Of a stretch of 64,000 nt of DNA, positions 1-10,800 are shown piece after piece. The DNA is from Argopecten irradians. Lineage: Eukaryota; Mollusca; Bivalvia; Pectinida; Pectinidae. Location: the NCBI RefSeq assembly GCF_041381155.1, contig NC_091138.1, positions 30,559,604 to 30,623,603 of the forward strand. Reading direction: 5' to 3'. The translations under genes and the position numbers were made by a program. Under the pieces are notes generated by a model, which made no database searches, was not told the DNA's origin, and worked only from the letters and a program-made list of their open reading frames with translations. How positions within the stretch are numbered: the stretch's first letter is position 1; every line of letters starts with the position of its first letter.

Positions 1-1540
1 TACATTCGTAGTCATCTGTATCAAAGTTGGAAAACCTAATTCTATCTCCTACAGAGAAATGGTACGTTGGGCGTCTCTGTTTTATTTCACAGCCATATAT
101 TGTGCTGTTTGGATTCGTTGTCCCAATTCTTTTGATTTTTATGTGGAAACGTCGTCTTATTTATTTGTATAATTCGCTATATAACATCTACAATCCAATT
201 CTGTCAATTCAAATAAGTCCAACCTTTTGGTCTTCATCAAATATCGACAGTAATGGGGTTTAGTTTGGATAATCGGAATTGTTGGAATACTATCGCAGTC
301 GGATGTTGTACTTCTAGTCTTTGAAGTCTTGTCAAATTTGCAGGGAACTTTTATTACAGTTTCCTTTTTGTGTAACAATCGTGTCTGGACATTTTAAGAT
401 TGGTTTCAGCGACTCAAAAATAATTCTAGGACAGAAAATGTACCCATTTAACTCACTCAAGTAACGAATTCGTTAGGTTGATTGCAAAGCTAATATTTGT
501 TCTTCTGGAAATATTTTCAGTATTTTAAAATTGTTTTTTGATCCATTTATTTAAAAGTCTCAACTTGCGTGTTTTATCATTATAGTGTATTTTATTCTCT
601 GTTAAATGAATGAGACTTCCTCTGTTGTTCGCCTAGACACGAAATTGACAGATTACACACAACACATTATCAATCCTGATAGATCTCGTCCGTAATGTCG
701 ACACTACATTCAAAAGTAAAGATAGAAAGGTTAAATGGTCCCTGTAACGCTTCTGTTAACGATACGTCAGATATCACGGGATGCCGACGCATCAGGAAGG
801 AACAATCAATCTTCGGTCCATACACGGATCACTGCCATTTGAGCAATTTTACTAGAAAAGTGTTTGAACAATGTAAAAATGTATTTTTGAAAATGAAAAA
901 GGAAACACACTTATAACAAAAAGCAAAATTAAATCAATCTAAAATAGTACTTACTTGTGATTGTATCATACAGATACAATGGTATTTGAATCCCCCGCCC
1001 AACGAATGTACAGAGGAGGAAAATGTGGGCATACAGTTCGGCCATGAAGCCAGATGTCTGTAATTTCATTTCTCATATTTACAGTATTATTAGTTAATTG
1101 CAAAGTGAGTTATGCCGGTATGTTTCTATCTAAACATAGACATCAGATAATAAAAAATAACATTTTTAGGATTTCAATAGTTTAATTCATCAAACCTGAT
1201 GGTTTTCAATAGATTACAAAAGACAAAATTATGGGTTACAATTTACGCCCAAATAAATTTCCTATTGTTAACGGCACAGTACCTTTCGGAAACGGCTTTT
1301 AATTTTCAAAATGGGAAAGAAAACGAGATTGATTTTTTTATTTTCAAAACTCGGGTTGTATTAGGTTTCCCGCCATCGTTCGTATTACCGCGCGGTAGTC
1401 TTCTATCACTTCACCGAGCGGCAAAACAGCGACATTAATCTTCACTATTAAAGCATTTGTTTAATTATGCAGGAGATCTTATCTTGTATTTGTTTTGTGT
1501 TGTAATAATCTCATTTTATGCCATCGATATGTTCTCATGC
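1..1540. other. AT-rich intergenic DNA, no supported gene
   Basis: Only short ORFs (up to 79 codons) occur on either strand, and none shows a recognisable domain or a convincing exon with splice sites. I see no repeat structure that I can name here. Confidence 0.5.
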
Positions 1541-2305
1541 TATCATCTGCCCTGCAGGTAGGGCGTTAGAATTGTACCTGCTGCCCCTATTGCATGATCG
1601 TAAAAGGCGACTAAATTTAGGATCTTATCTTTTCTCTTCTTCCTAACTGACTTTATCTTTCCTAATGCTTCCCTTGGCACCGCCTCACTTTTGGCCATGA
1701 GTTGAGCGTTCGACCCTACGAGGAAGGCTCTGGGTTGTGTCCCCTGGTCGAGACACACCAAAGTCTATAAAATTGGTAATTTCTTCTCCTGCTTAGCGCT
1801 CATCATACAGGGAGTGGGACGACTGGTTCGCCAGTTGTCAGTATAATGTGACCGGGTGGGGTGTGTTGCTTGGTGTCTTCGGCGGCGGTGTGTATTGGAA
1901 TCATCCATGATAATGATAGCAAGAATTTTGGTCGAACTCATAAGAGAAGGAAAACCACGTTGGTTGTGTACATTTCCAATAAAACATTATCAATTATTTA
2001 ACCTATGTAGTTTTGGCTTTTATTATGCTCCGGTAATAAAATATGGTCTTCCGTAAACGTTATCGATAACAAATGCTATCAAGACAACTTATATACGACG
2101 ACGGACAGAACAGGATTAGAATAGTAGCATTACTTCAGACTTTGTAGTTCCACTATACAAGCAGACACAACACGAACATACCGCAGTCTCCCAGTACACT
2201 CACCTCGCACAGCATACACGCAACGCAGTACATACATGGGAGGCCGTCCTTACATTACCATAGCTGTTAATAGGACGTTAATAAATCAAACAAACAAATC
2301 AGACT
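1541..2305 (+). mobile_element. SINE-like retroposon with (CAAA)n tail, interrupted copy
   Basis: The head (GCCCTGCAGGTAGGGCGTTA) and body match the full-length copies at 24235-24715 and 32788-33318. The 3' end runs TTAATAGGACGTTAATAAATC followed by a CAAACAAA tail. About 230 bases between roughly 1890 and 2145 do not match the other copies, so this copy is interrupted or partly replaced. The simple 3' tail and a target duplication at a sister copy support a non-LTR-mobilised SINE. The family name is unknown to me. Confidence 0.7.
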
Positions 2306-2936
2306 TTGTCTCAGTTAAACTAAAAATCCTATTATGACAATTTATCAATAAGTTAAAAACGAATTTATCGAATTTTGTTGGTGTTATTCTATTGATTCCT
2401 AGATTCACACGTCTTATTTGGGAATGAAAACAAAACAAACATCAAGCGACAATATGGAATTTGTTTTTTTTCTTGAATATGAATTGGAGTCATTATGTAT
2501 CTCCGTATTTATTAACATACTATAGTAACATTTTAATAATGAACATTTCGTTATACTCTATCGCAGATAATATGAAAAGTGGCATGATATGGTCAATTTA
2601 ATCAATCAAAAATGTCAAATTAGAAAGAATCAAATAAATCAGAATATTTTCAACATATTTTGTTACATATACACCGTTCGGTAAAACATTGCTATTTTTA
2701 GTTACAGAGTATTGGTGCTTTAGCGTAACCAAGCTACATTTAAAACAATCAAACATAGGAAAGTTTGTGAAAAGGATTCTAGACATCAAAGAATTATTAA
2801 TTGCAGTCAATTACATACATTTTATTCAACACAAGAATTCTACGGAAGTGTATGTGTCGCCTGCACAGCAGTTCAAACATTACAAAAAATGGTTATGCAC
2901 AGTTGAAAATATTGTTAATAGTTAAGTAAAGTTATC
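2306..2936. other. AT-rich intergenic DNA
   Basis: One open frame of 78 codons (2689-2925, plus strand) has no recognisable motif and no flanking splice or promoter signal. I do not call it a gene. Confidence 0.4.
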
Positions 2937-3412
2937 AAGTCCCGTAACTCTTGCAAATATCGACAGAATTTGACCAGTATCAAATCCACCTGAGATCTTA
3001 TTGAAATAAAGCAATATACATAATTTGGTTGGAATGGCATAATAAATACAAAAGTTATTGAGCAGTAACCAAGAAATTGTCTGGTTTGATGATTTTAAAG
3101 TCCCGTAACTCTTGCAAATATTGACGGATTTTGACCAGTATCAAACCCATTTTAGACCTCATTCATATAAAGCAATAAATCAAATTTGGTTCATATCGAA
3201 CAAAAAATACTAATGTTATCGAGCGGAAACCATGGATTTATCTGTTTTGACGATTTTAAAGTACCGTAACTCTCGCAAATATTTACGGACTTTTGACCAG
3301 TATCGAAGCCATCTGTGATCTCATTGATATAAATCAATATGCCAAGTTTGGTTGGCGACGACGCCGCCACACTTATACCTGTGTGTCGCACTTGTGTTGC
3401 AGGCGACATAAA
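2937..3412. repeat. 161-bp tandem repeat, about 2.6 copies, in a non-autonomous element
   Basis: The phrase AAGTCCCGTAACTCTTGCAA starts at 2937 and 3098, and a diverged version starts at 3259, giving a period of 161 bases. The block ends in a CG-rich stretch (GGCGACGACGCCGCCACAC) and a GCAGGCGACATAAAA end. That layout, tandem internal units closed by a CG-rich terminus, matches other non-autonomous elements in this window. Confidence 0.75.
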
Positions 3413-5050
3413 AAGTATCTGATGTTAGATATGTGACAAACAAGGTGGCAGCCATGTTTTGCTTTCTGATATAGAAATTTAATTAAATATAGTAATAAAA
3501 TAAAACTAATTCAGTGAATAAATTAGGTTTAAGATTGTCTCTGCACCTGATTGTCAAAACCATTTTTAATAGTAACATCAAATTATATTATTCTAAAAGA
3601 CATTGTCCCTTCATGATTTTTACAGAATTAGCAGAGAAAATATTAGCTCAGCAAATACAGTGTAAGCATCTAAGAGCATGATTTTTTTTACCAGAAACAA
3701 TTTAAATTAGATATGTCTTTTACAAAATTCGAGTAAGAAACGTATCATATCAGAAAAGAGCTACTAATAAAATAAGCAAATTCAAAAATAAAAGAGAGAT
3801 TAAGGTAATATAACATATGTATCAGATTATCTGAAAAATTATGGATTTTAGTTTAATTGCGTAATTTTTCTCAATTTTGCATTTTACCGCGTAAAAATTC
3901 CCAATTCATTGGACCCTGGTCCCAAGTAAAATATTGTAGAAAAATCCGAAGTTGATAAATCTGCATGATAACTGGCAACGGAAAGAGATCATAAATCGGC
4001 GAGACATTAAATTCTTGTAAAAAGAGAAATTTCCCTCATGATCTCTCATTATAAAGGTACAGAACTGAAATAATGCATACGTACAAATAATTAGTCATTT
4101 TTAATCATTCCAAAGCTAGATACATCTGCATAAATAATTATGCATCAAAAGAAATTAAAAAAATCCGTAAGTATAAATAATACTGCATAAATAGAAATAA
4201 AAAAAGAACAAACATCGTATGCAGGAACGTCTGGAAATGATACACTCAATCCGTATTTTAATATTTAATTGAGAACAATGTCAGATATCAAGAGATGGAA
4301 AATAATTAAAAAAAAATCTTTGGTCTTTGACAGGTTCAACAAAAGTTTACCCATGAATTTGTTTTGATATCATATTGTTGTTATATGTAATGAAATCGAT
4401 ACTCTCTAGGTCCTCAAATATGATTTATTATAATACTATGTGGATGGTTTATTCTTAAATCGTGTCGGAGAAAGGACACAGAGTTGTTAATGTCAGGTAA
4501 ATCCTCCCTTAAGGTCTATAAACATGACTTTATAGGGTGGTGTCAGGGTTTGACGTTACATCAAGATAAATATAACTTCGTTTACGGGTACAAGTACTTT
4601 ATAAATTATGGCAGCTTCATTTTATACTACAGAGATCTAATGTTATTGACTATTTACAGAGTATACATAAATGGACACACAAACACTATGTTACATAGTG
4701 TACATATAAAACATGACATATCATGACATGGCAATACCCTGCATTACATATGCATGTGCATTGTATGCATACCAGTACGACACAACATACATACTTGCAT
4801 GCATACATACATGTACATACACACATGCATACATAGATATTATAGACTTTGAATAGCGCATCGAAAAAGAAAAAAGAAAAAGAAAAACGATGGTTATGAA
4901 ACGAACTATTTTTGTCTGTGTAGAAATTTTATAGAACCCATTAAAACCCTAGATTTTTTGATATGTTAGTATTATGATATTGAGCGATCTATATATATAT
5001 CATATCTTACTCAATTTTATCCTTCGATAGAATCACCGGAAATATACTTT
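3413..5050. other. AT-rich intergenic DNA with simple-sequence tracts
   Basis: No gene is supported. Around 4740-4840 there is a CATACATACATGCAT-type simple repeat and near 4865 an A/G-rich tract. An 80-codon frame at 4484-4726 shows no motif. Confidence 0.45.
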
Positions 5051-6087
5051 TAAAGATGTTCCATCGCCGACAGAGCATAAACGCCACTCATCATGTGAAC
5101 AATAATTCGTGTTTAATCGTGTATATATATATGTGTCATTAGCACAAAATATAATATAAAATAATTTATTTTGCTTTCGGTGCATGCGCACCATACAGAA
5201 CACAGTGAGACTGCCACGGAATTTTTTCGGGATGCAATTAATTATTTTTCATATTTTCAACTTGAAGTAAAATTAGAATCTCAAACTTTTCGATGGTGGT
5301 AATGGTGTTAAGAAACTTTTGTAACTGAAGAAAAATACTAATTTGTCTGCTCCTGTTTTTGATAGAGAAACAAAAGGCCCAAAGTGCCTGTATCGCTCAC
5401 GTGGTTTGTAATGCTAAAGGAATTTAATATTTACTTCTAATTCCCCTATTTGGGCCCTACTCTTTCTGCTCCAGGTGGTCAAAGCCAAAATCTATACAAA
5501 TTATGTTACCCTTCCTCCTTGGACTATTCTGGACCAAAGGTTACAATCAATGCAGAACTCTTGGACTAGTAGCGATTTAAATGATTTAACTCTATTCCCC
5601 CTATTGGGCCCGCCCTCCTGCCCTGAGGGGTCAGAACCAACATTTATACAAACTCTGTTCCCCCTTCTCCTGATGATTTTGGCAAAATTTGGTTTCAATC
5701 CATGCAGAACTTTTTTAAAGTACCTGTTGGCCCTGCCCCTCCTGTCCCCTTTTCTCCTTACCCAAAGATGTTTTTGGCAAAATTTGGTTTCAATCAATGC
5801 AGAACTCTACGACTAGAAGCGTTTTACACGATTTACCTCTATTCCCCTTACATGTATTCCCAGGAGCTCAGAACCCAAAATTACACAAAGTCTGTTCCCC
5901 TTCCCCAAGGATGTTTTGGCCAAATTTAGTTACAATTCATGCAAAACTCTATGACTAGTAGCGATTTTAAGAAAATGTTAGACGACGACGAACAGACGGA
6001 CGCCGGACGTCGCGCCATGACATAAGCTCACCAGCCCTTCGGGCCAGTTGAACAAAAATACAGTTTGTCAACGGTGGAACATCTTTA
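5051..6087. mobile_element. MITE with about 22-bp terminal inverted repeats
   Basis: TAAAGATGTTCCATCGCCGA at 5051 is inverted, with a few mismatches, at 6066-6087 (TGTCAACGGTGGAACATCTT). No coding capacity is visible. A second repeat element (5369-6053) lies inside. The right end of this element overlaps the outer visible edge of the large inverted repeat, so part of it recurs at the right end of the window. Confidence 0.6.
5369..6053. mobile_element. Non-autonomous element with internal tandem units, nested
   Basis: It starts AACAAAAGGCCCAAAGTGCC and ends CCAGCCCTTCGGGCCAGTTG. Inside are several loosely repeated units of 100-150 bases with the phrase TTTGGTTTCAATC and C-rich pyrimidine tracts. 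The CG-rich distal segment (GACGGACGCCGGACGTCGCG) resembles that of the longer element at 8136-10183, which suggests a shared class. Short ORFs across it are incidental. Confidence 0.6.
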
Positions 6088-7153
6088 ATCCTTATATGTA
6101 GTCGTATTAATGATTTTATGAAGCTCAAATAAAGCTACTCGAAGTTGACAGGAATTCCCGCAATTCATCAATGAGCATACACATATTATTTCCGTCTAAT
6201 GAAATATGTATTTGAGGTTTTCCCGATATGAAACTGTCAATCGTTTTAATAATTTTATCAGACTCTTCAAAACTCCACAAATCAGGTAGATTTTAGGCGA
6301 TTGCATAAAATCATTACACACACTTAAAATTCATAACATGGCAAGATGTTTAACGTAGTTGCGACGCGGTGTCGGGTTCAAACCTGATGCGTCTAAGAGG
6401 TTTGACGATTTGATTTTGATTTAAACATATTTTATTGCAAAATGTGCAATGGGATTCGGCACAAATTGTACAACTTATATAAAGCCCGTTCCCAAAAAAT
6501 AAAGCATTCAAATCACATAGACAAAATGGCATTTATAAGATATATATATAATATACATGTATATAAAGTTGTATTTGAGACTGAGACAGAGAGAGAGGGA
6601 AAGGTGTGACGAACAAAGATTCAACGTTGCGATCACTATAATTCTACTTTGATCAGTACACGTTAAACATTTCTTGAATTCAACGAAATTTTACTGGTTC
6701 CGTATATCATTATTTCTGGATTTTGGATGATTACAAACACAAATAGGCCTTCTGCTGTAAACATACCGGATTTAAGAATATAAACATAAAAGTTGCATCG
6801 TTGTTTCAATTACTTCTGAATCAATTCATTGTATATATATCGATTATAAGTATCATAAAAACAATGACTGAGGATTCAGTTTCATTACTATTTTGAAACA
6901 CCGAAACAGGTAGAGTAATCTTAATCTGACGAATGGGATTTGTCGGTCCCTCGAGCTGAATACAATGTATTGTTGTGCTACTAGTAGCATGTCCATTTTC
7001 AACTGGACAAACTTTATGTAACTCAAAGACTGTTGTTGACCTTCCATATTTCATCCTTTTGCGTGCAACGAAACCAAAATCCACTATACAGATGTGCGAT
7101 AATGAGCCAAAGGAAGAGGGACAAAATATGTACTGTCGCTATTCCGTCTTTGC

Positions 7154-7314
7154 ATATTACAGAGTTAGCTCCCTTGGGGGTAGGTATCGATTGTAACGTC
7201 ATTATTTTGTGAGCGCAATTCACGTCGTTTTCTCCGAAAAGTATGACGTTACGCTCGTAAACACATGACGTGATAATCAATACCTACCCACAAGGGCAGA
7301 TGACTCTGTAATAT
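7154..7314. mobile_element. Short foldback MITE (161 bp)
   Basis: ATATTACAGAGTTAGCTCCC at the left end is inverted at the right end, and similarity runs most of the way to the centre (GGTAGGTAT and ATACCTACC). It lies in the 3' flank of METTL26. A counterpart is at 62735-62895 in the right arm. Confidence 0.75.
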
Positions 7315-7811
7315 CCACATACAGAATTTGAATGACGCACAGCTATCGCTCTCCAAATGACGGATTATCGCTCGTCGCATGGCGGGATCGCCAATACAAC
7401 ATTGCCAAAAGTTTCCACCATACGACACGGAATTTCAATTGTAGCAATACATATACTGTTTACAAGTGCTTCATGTTTCTTGCATTCATTTCAGTACTGT
7501 CTGCGTTTCGTGGAAACAATCTTTTTTTCTTAGTGAAAGTTTGTATTTCGTACATAAAAATGATAAAACGCTAACATTTGAATTGTTAATTTTTACTCAA
7601 ACATAGTTTTGAATATGAATACATCCACAAAGCACAAATGGGCATAAATGATGTGGATCAAATGATTTGTGGCACAGGTTCGACTGCCTGGGAGGCCAAC
7701 ATACTTGTACACAGCAATATGTTTGTGGTTATGACACAACATCATTATAGACTTGAACGTCAATTAACATAAAACATGTAACACACTTTAAAACGTTAAT
7801 TGTATCCAATG

Positions 7812-10800
7812 TCATGACTCTTTAACGAATATCAAAATTTTGTTGTTGGCGGGCATGTCAACCTGTAAATAAATAAGGTAGGTGCGCTTAGTTTCACTTC
7901 TTGTATTTGGATAAGTGATATGTTTTAAAACAAGATGAGAATTGATATGATAATAGAACATATATATATATATATATATATATGTATATCAAAGCAGAAA
8001 AATCAACAAAAGAATTATTATTATTGAGCTTGTGGGTTTGGAGTTTCAGCTAGTCAATAAACTTTTGCATTTTTGTTTTTCTCGCAAATCAACCCTTTTT
8101 TCACTAAAACAATTTTTACTCAAAATTAATTTTAAAACAAGAGGCCCATGGGCCTTAACGGTCACCTGAGTTAGAATATATAATGAAATAAATAAATAAT
8201 GAAACAAATTAAAGGGCCTTGAAATTGGTCAGTGATTTATAAATTTGACCTTTTTAGACTATGAAGAGTATTTGCTTCCATCAAACCGGTGAACTTAGAG
8301 GTATTTTTTTTAAATTTTAATCAATTTGAGTATTTGACCCTGTTTGGTCCTGCCCCTCTGGTCCCCCGGGGGTCATCGAGGACGGATATGGATGTTCAAA
8401 TGCTATATCTTAGGCTAATAATTCTGATCAAGTTTGACTAATTTCCTACGAAAATTGGGCAAATAATGTTCACAAATATGTTTTTCCTATATAAACTAAA
8501 GTAAACTTGACCCCTCCCCAGGGGGTAACGTGAGACCCCAAGGTCATATAATTCACAGTTTTTATAAAACACCTGAAGACCTTTCCATCTATAATTATTT
8601 GATTCTACTATATCCAGAATTTTAAAAGATTTTTGAAGTTTTAGCCTATTTGACCCTTTTTTAGTCCCGCCCCTCTGCCCCCAGGGGGTCGGCCAGGTTC
8701 AATGTGGATATGATATTAAAATGCTATCTGAGGCTAATAATTCTAACCAAGTTTGACTCATTTCCTATGAAAATTCAGCAAAAAATGCTTATTAATGTGT
8801 TTTTCCTATATAAACTATAGTAAACTTGACCCCCTCCCCAAGGGGAAACAGGAGATCCCAGGGTCATATAATTTACAATTTTTATAAACAAACTTTAAGA
8901 TATTTTCATCTATAAAGTGTATTTGATTATACCATTTCCAGAATTTTAAAAGAATATTTTTGAAGTTTTAGCCTATTTGACCTTTTTTGGTCCCGCCCCT
9001 CTGCCCCCAGGGGGTCGGCCTGGACCAATATGGATATAATATGGATATGATATTAAAATGCTATCTCAGGCTAATAATTCTAACCAAGTTTGACTCGTTT
9101 CCAATGAAAATTGAGCAAAAAATGCTCATAAATGTGTTTTCCCTATATAAACTGTATAGTAAATTTGACCCCCTCCCCAGGGGGAAATGTGAGACCCCAG
9201 GGTCATATAATTCACAATTTTTGTAAAGGACCTTAAGACCTTTCTATTTATAAAAAGTATTGGTTTCTACCATTTCCAGAATTTCAGAAGAAGATTTTTG
9301 AAGTTTTAGCCTATTTGACCCTTTTGTAGCCCCGCCCCTCTGCCCCAAGGGGGTCGGCCAGAACCAATGTGGATATGATATTAAAATGCTATCTCAGGAT
9401 AATAAATCTAACCAAGCTTGACTCGTTTCCAATGAAAATTGAGCAAAAAAAATGCTCATAAATGTGTTTTCCCTACATAAACTATAGTAAACTTGACCCT
9501 CTCCCCAAGGGGAAACGTGAGACCCCAGGGTCATATAATTCACAATTTTTGTAAAGGACCTTAAGACTTTCTAATTATGAAAAGTATTTGATTCTAGAAG
9601 TTTTTTGAAGTTTTAGCCTATTTGACCCCTTTTGACCCCGCCCCTAAGGCCCCTTGGGGTCAGTCATCGAAAATTTGTAAATAGGATTATATGGCCATCT
9701 CATACTGATAATTCTGACAACATTTGACTCATTTCCTATTACAAATGGCCAAATAATGCGCAAAAATGTGTTTTCCCAATATAAACTATAGTAAACTTAA
9801 CCCCCTCCCCAGGGGGAAACTAGAGACCCCAGGGTCATATAATTCACAATTTTTGTAAAGGACCTTAAGACCTTTCTATCTATGAAGAGTATTTGATTCT
9901 ACCACATCTGTGAGTAGAGAAGAAGATTTTTGAAATTTTACTCAATTTTACCCCTTTTGGCCCCTCCCACAGCCCCCTGGGGGGTGGGGACCATATAATT
10001 CACAATTTTGATTGGCCTTATGCCTTAGAAGGTTTGTGCAAAATTTCATTGAAATTGCTTCAGCAGTTTTGGAGAAGAAGTCGAAAATGTAAATTGTTTA
10101 CGGACATACGACGGACGACGCACGACGACAGTCAAAAGGCGATTAGAATAGGTCACTTGAGACTTCGTCTCAGGTGACCTAAAAATCGGGTATCATTATC
10201 TTTGTCAACTAGAAAGTGAAGATGAATACAGTGTTTATTTCTAATATTTCTGTAAGGTAGTATCACAAGGGCCAATCAGTTTTATACTTACCATCTGATG
10301 TAACTTAAGGCGGTTTGTCTGAGCCAATTTCTCCAGATCATCTATATCCCTCACTCCCCATCTACAATCTCTGTCAATGACATAGTACATGTACACTTCA
10401 ACAATTCTCCAATGAGCCAGGTTACATAGTTAGAGATTACAGTATTTTAAGGGACTGTCAGAGACCGCCTATCATTCGCACCATTCCCAATGCCAATGGA
10501 ATTTTTTCTTCCGTGTTTACCATTATTCACAAAGGATGTAAAGTACAAAAATGTATTACGTGGTTACGTGCCTTGGTGAGCTACATTCATTGATGCATAA
10601 TATTGTAAAAATGGTTCAGCAATTTCGCTACATTTCATCAATATTCTTTTAATTATGGAAATTACTAACCTCAAACTGCCACCATAAAAAATTGTACAAA
10701 AAGGAAACGGTCCCCAATTTAAGTTTCTCTGGGTAACCTTTATGTAGGTAACCTTTATGTATGGGACATCACTGAATTGAGGATTGTTTATTGAACTGCA

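Noticed and set aside
1543-1761. Frame of 72 codons that recurs at 33107-33430
   Set aside because: It lies inside the SINE family and is present because the SINE is repeated. SINEs have no coding function.
6821-7574. Several 60-90 codon frames that recur at 62475-63228
   Set aside because: They recur only because the inverted arms are nearly identical. None has a domain, splice context or family match.
8310-9950. Regularly spaced repeats taken as a possible CRISPR-like or satellite array
   Set aside because: Units are about 320 bases and diverged, with no short spacers. They sit between short inverted ends of a transposable element in an animal intron.
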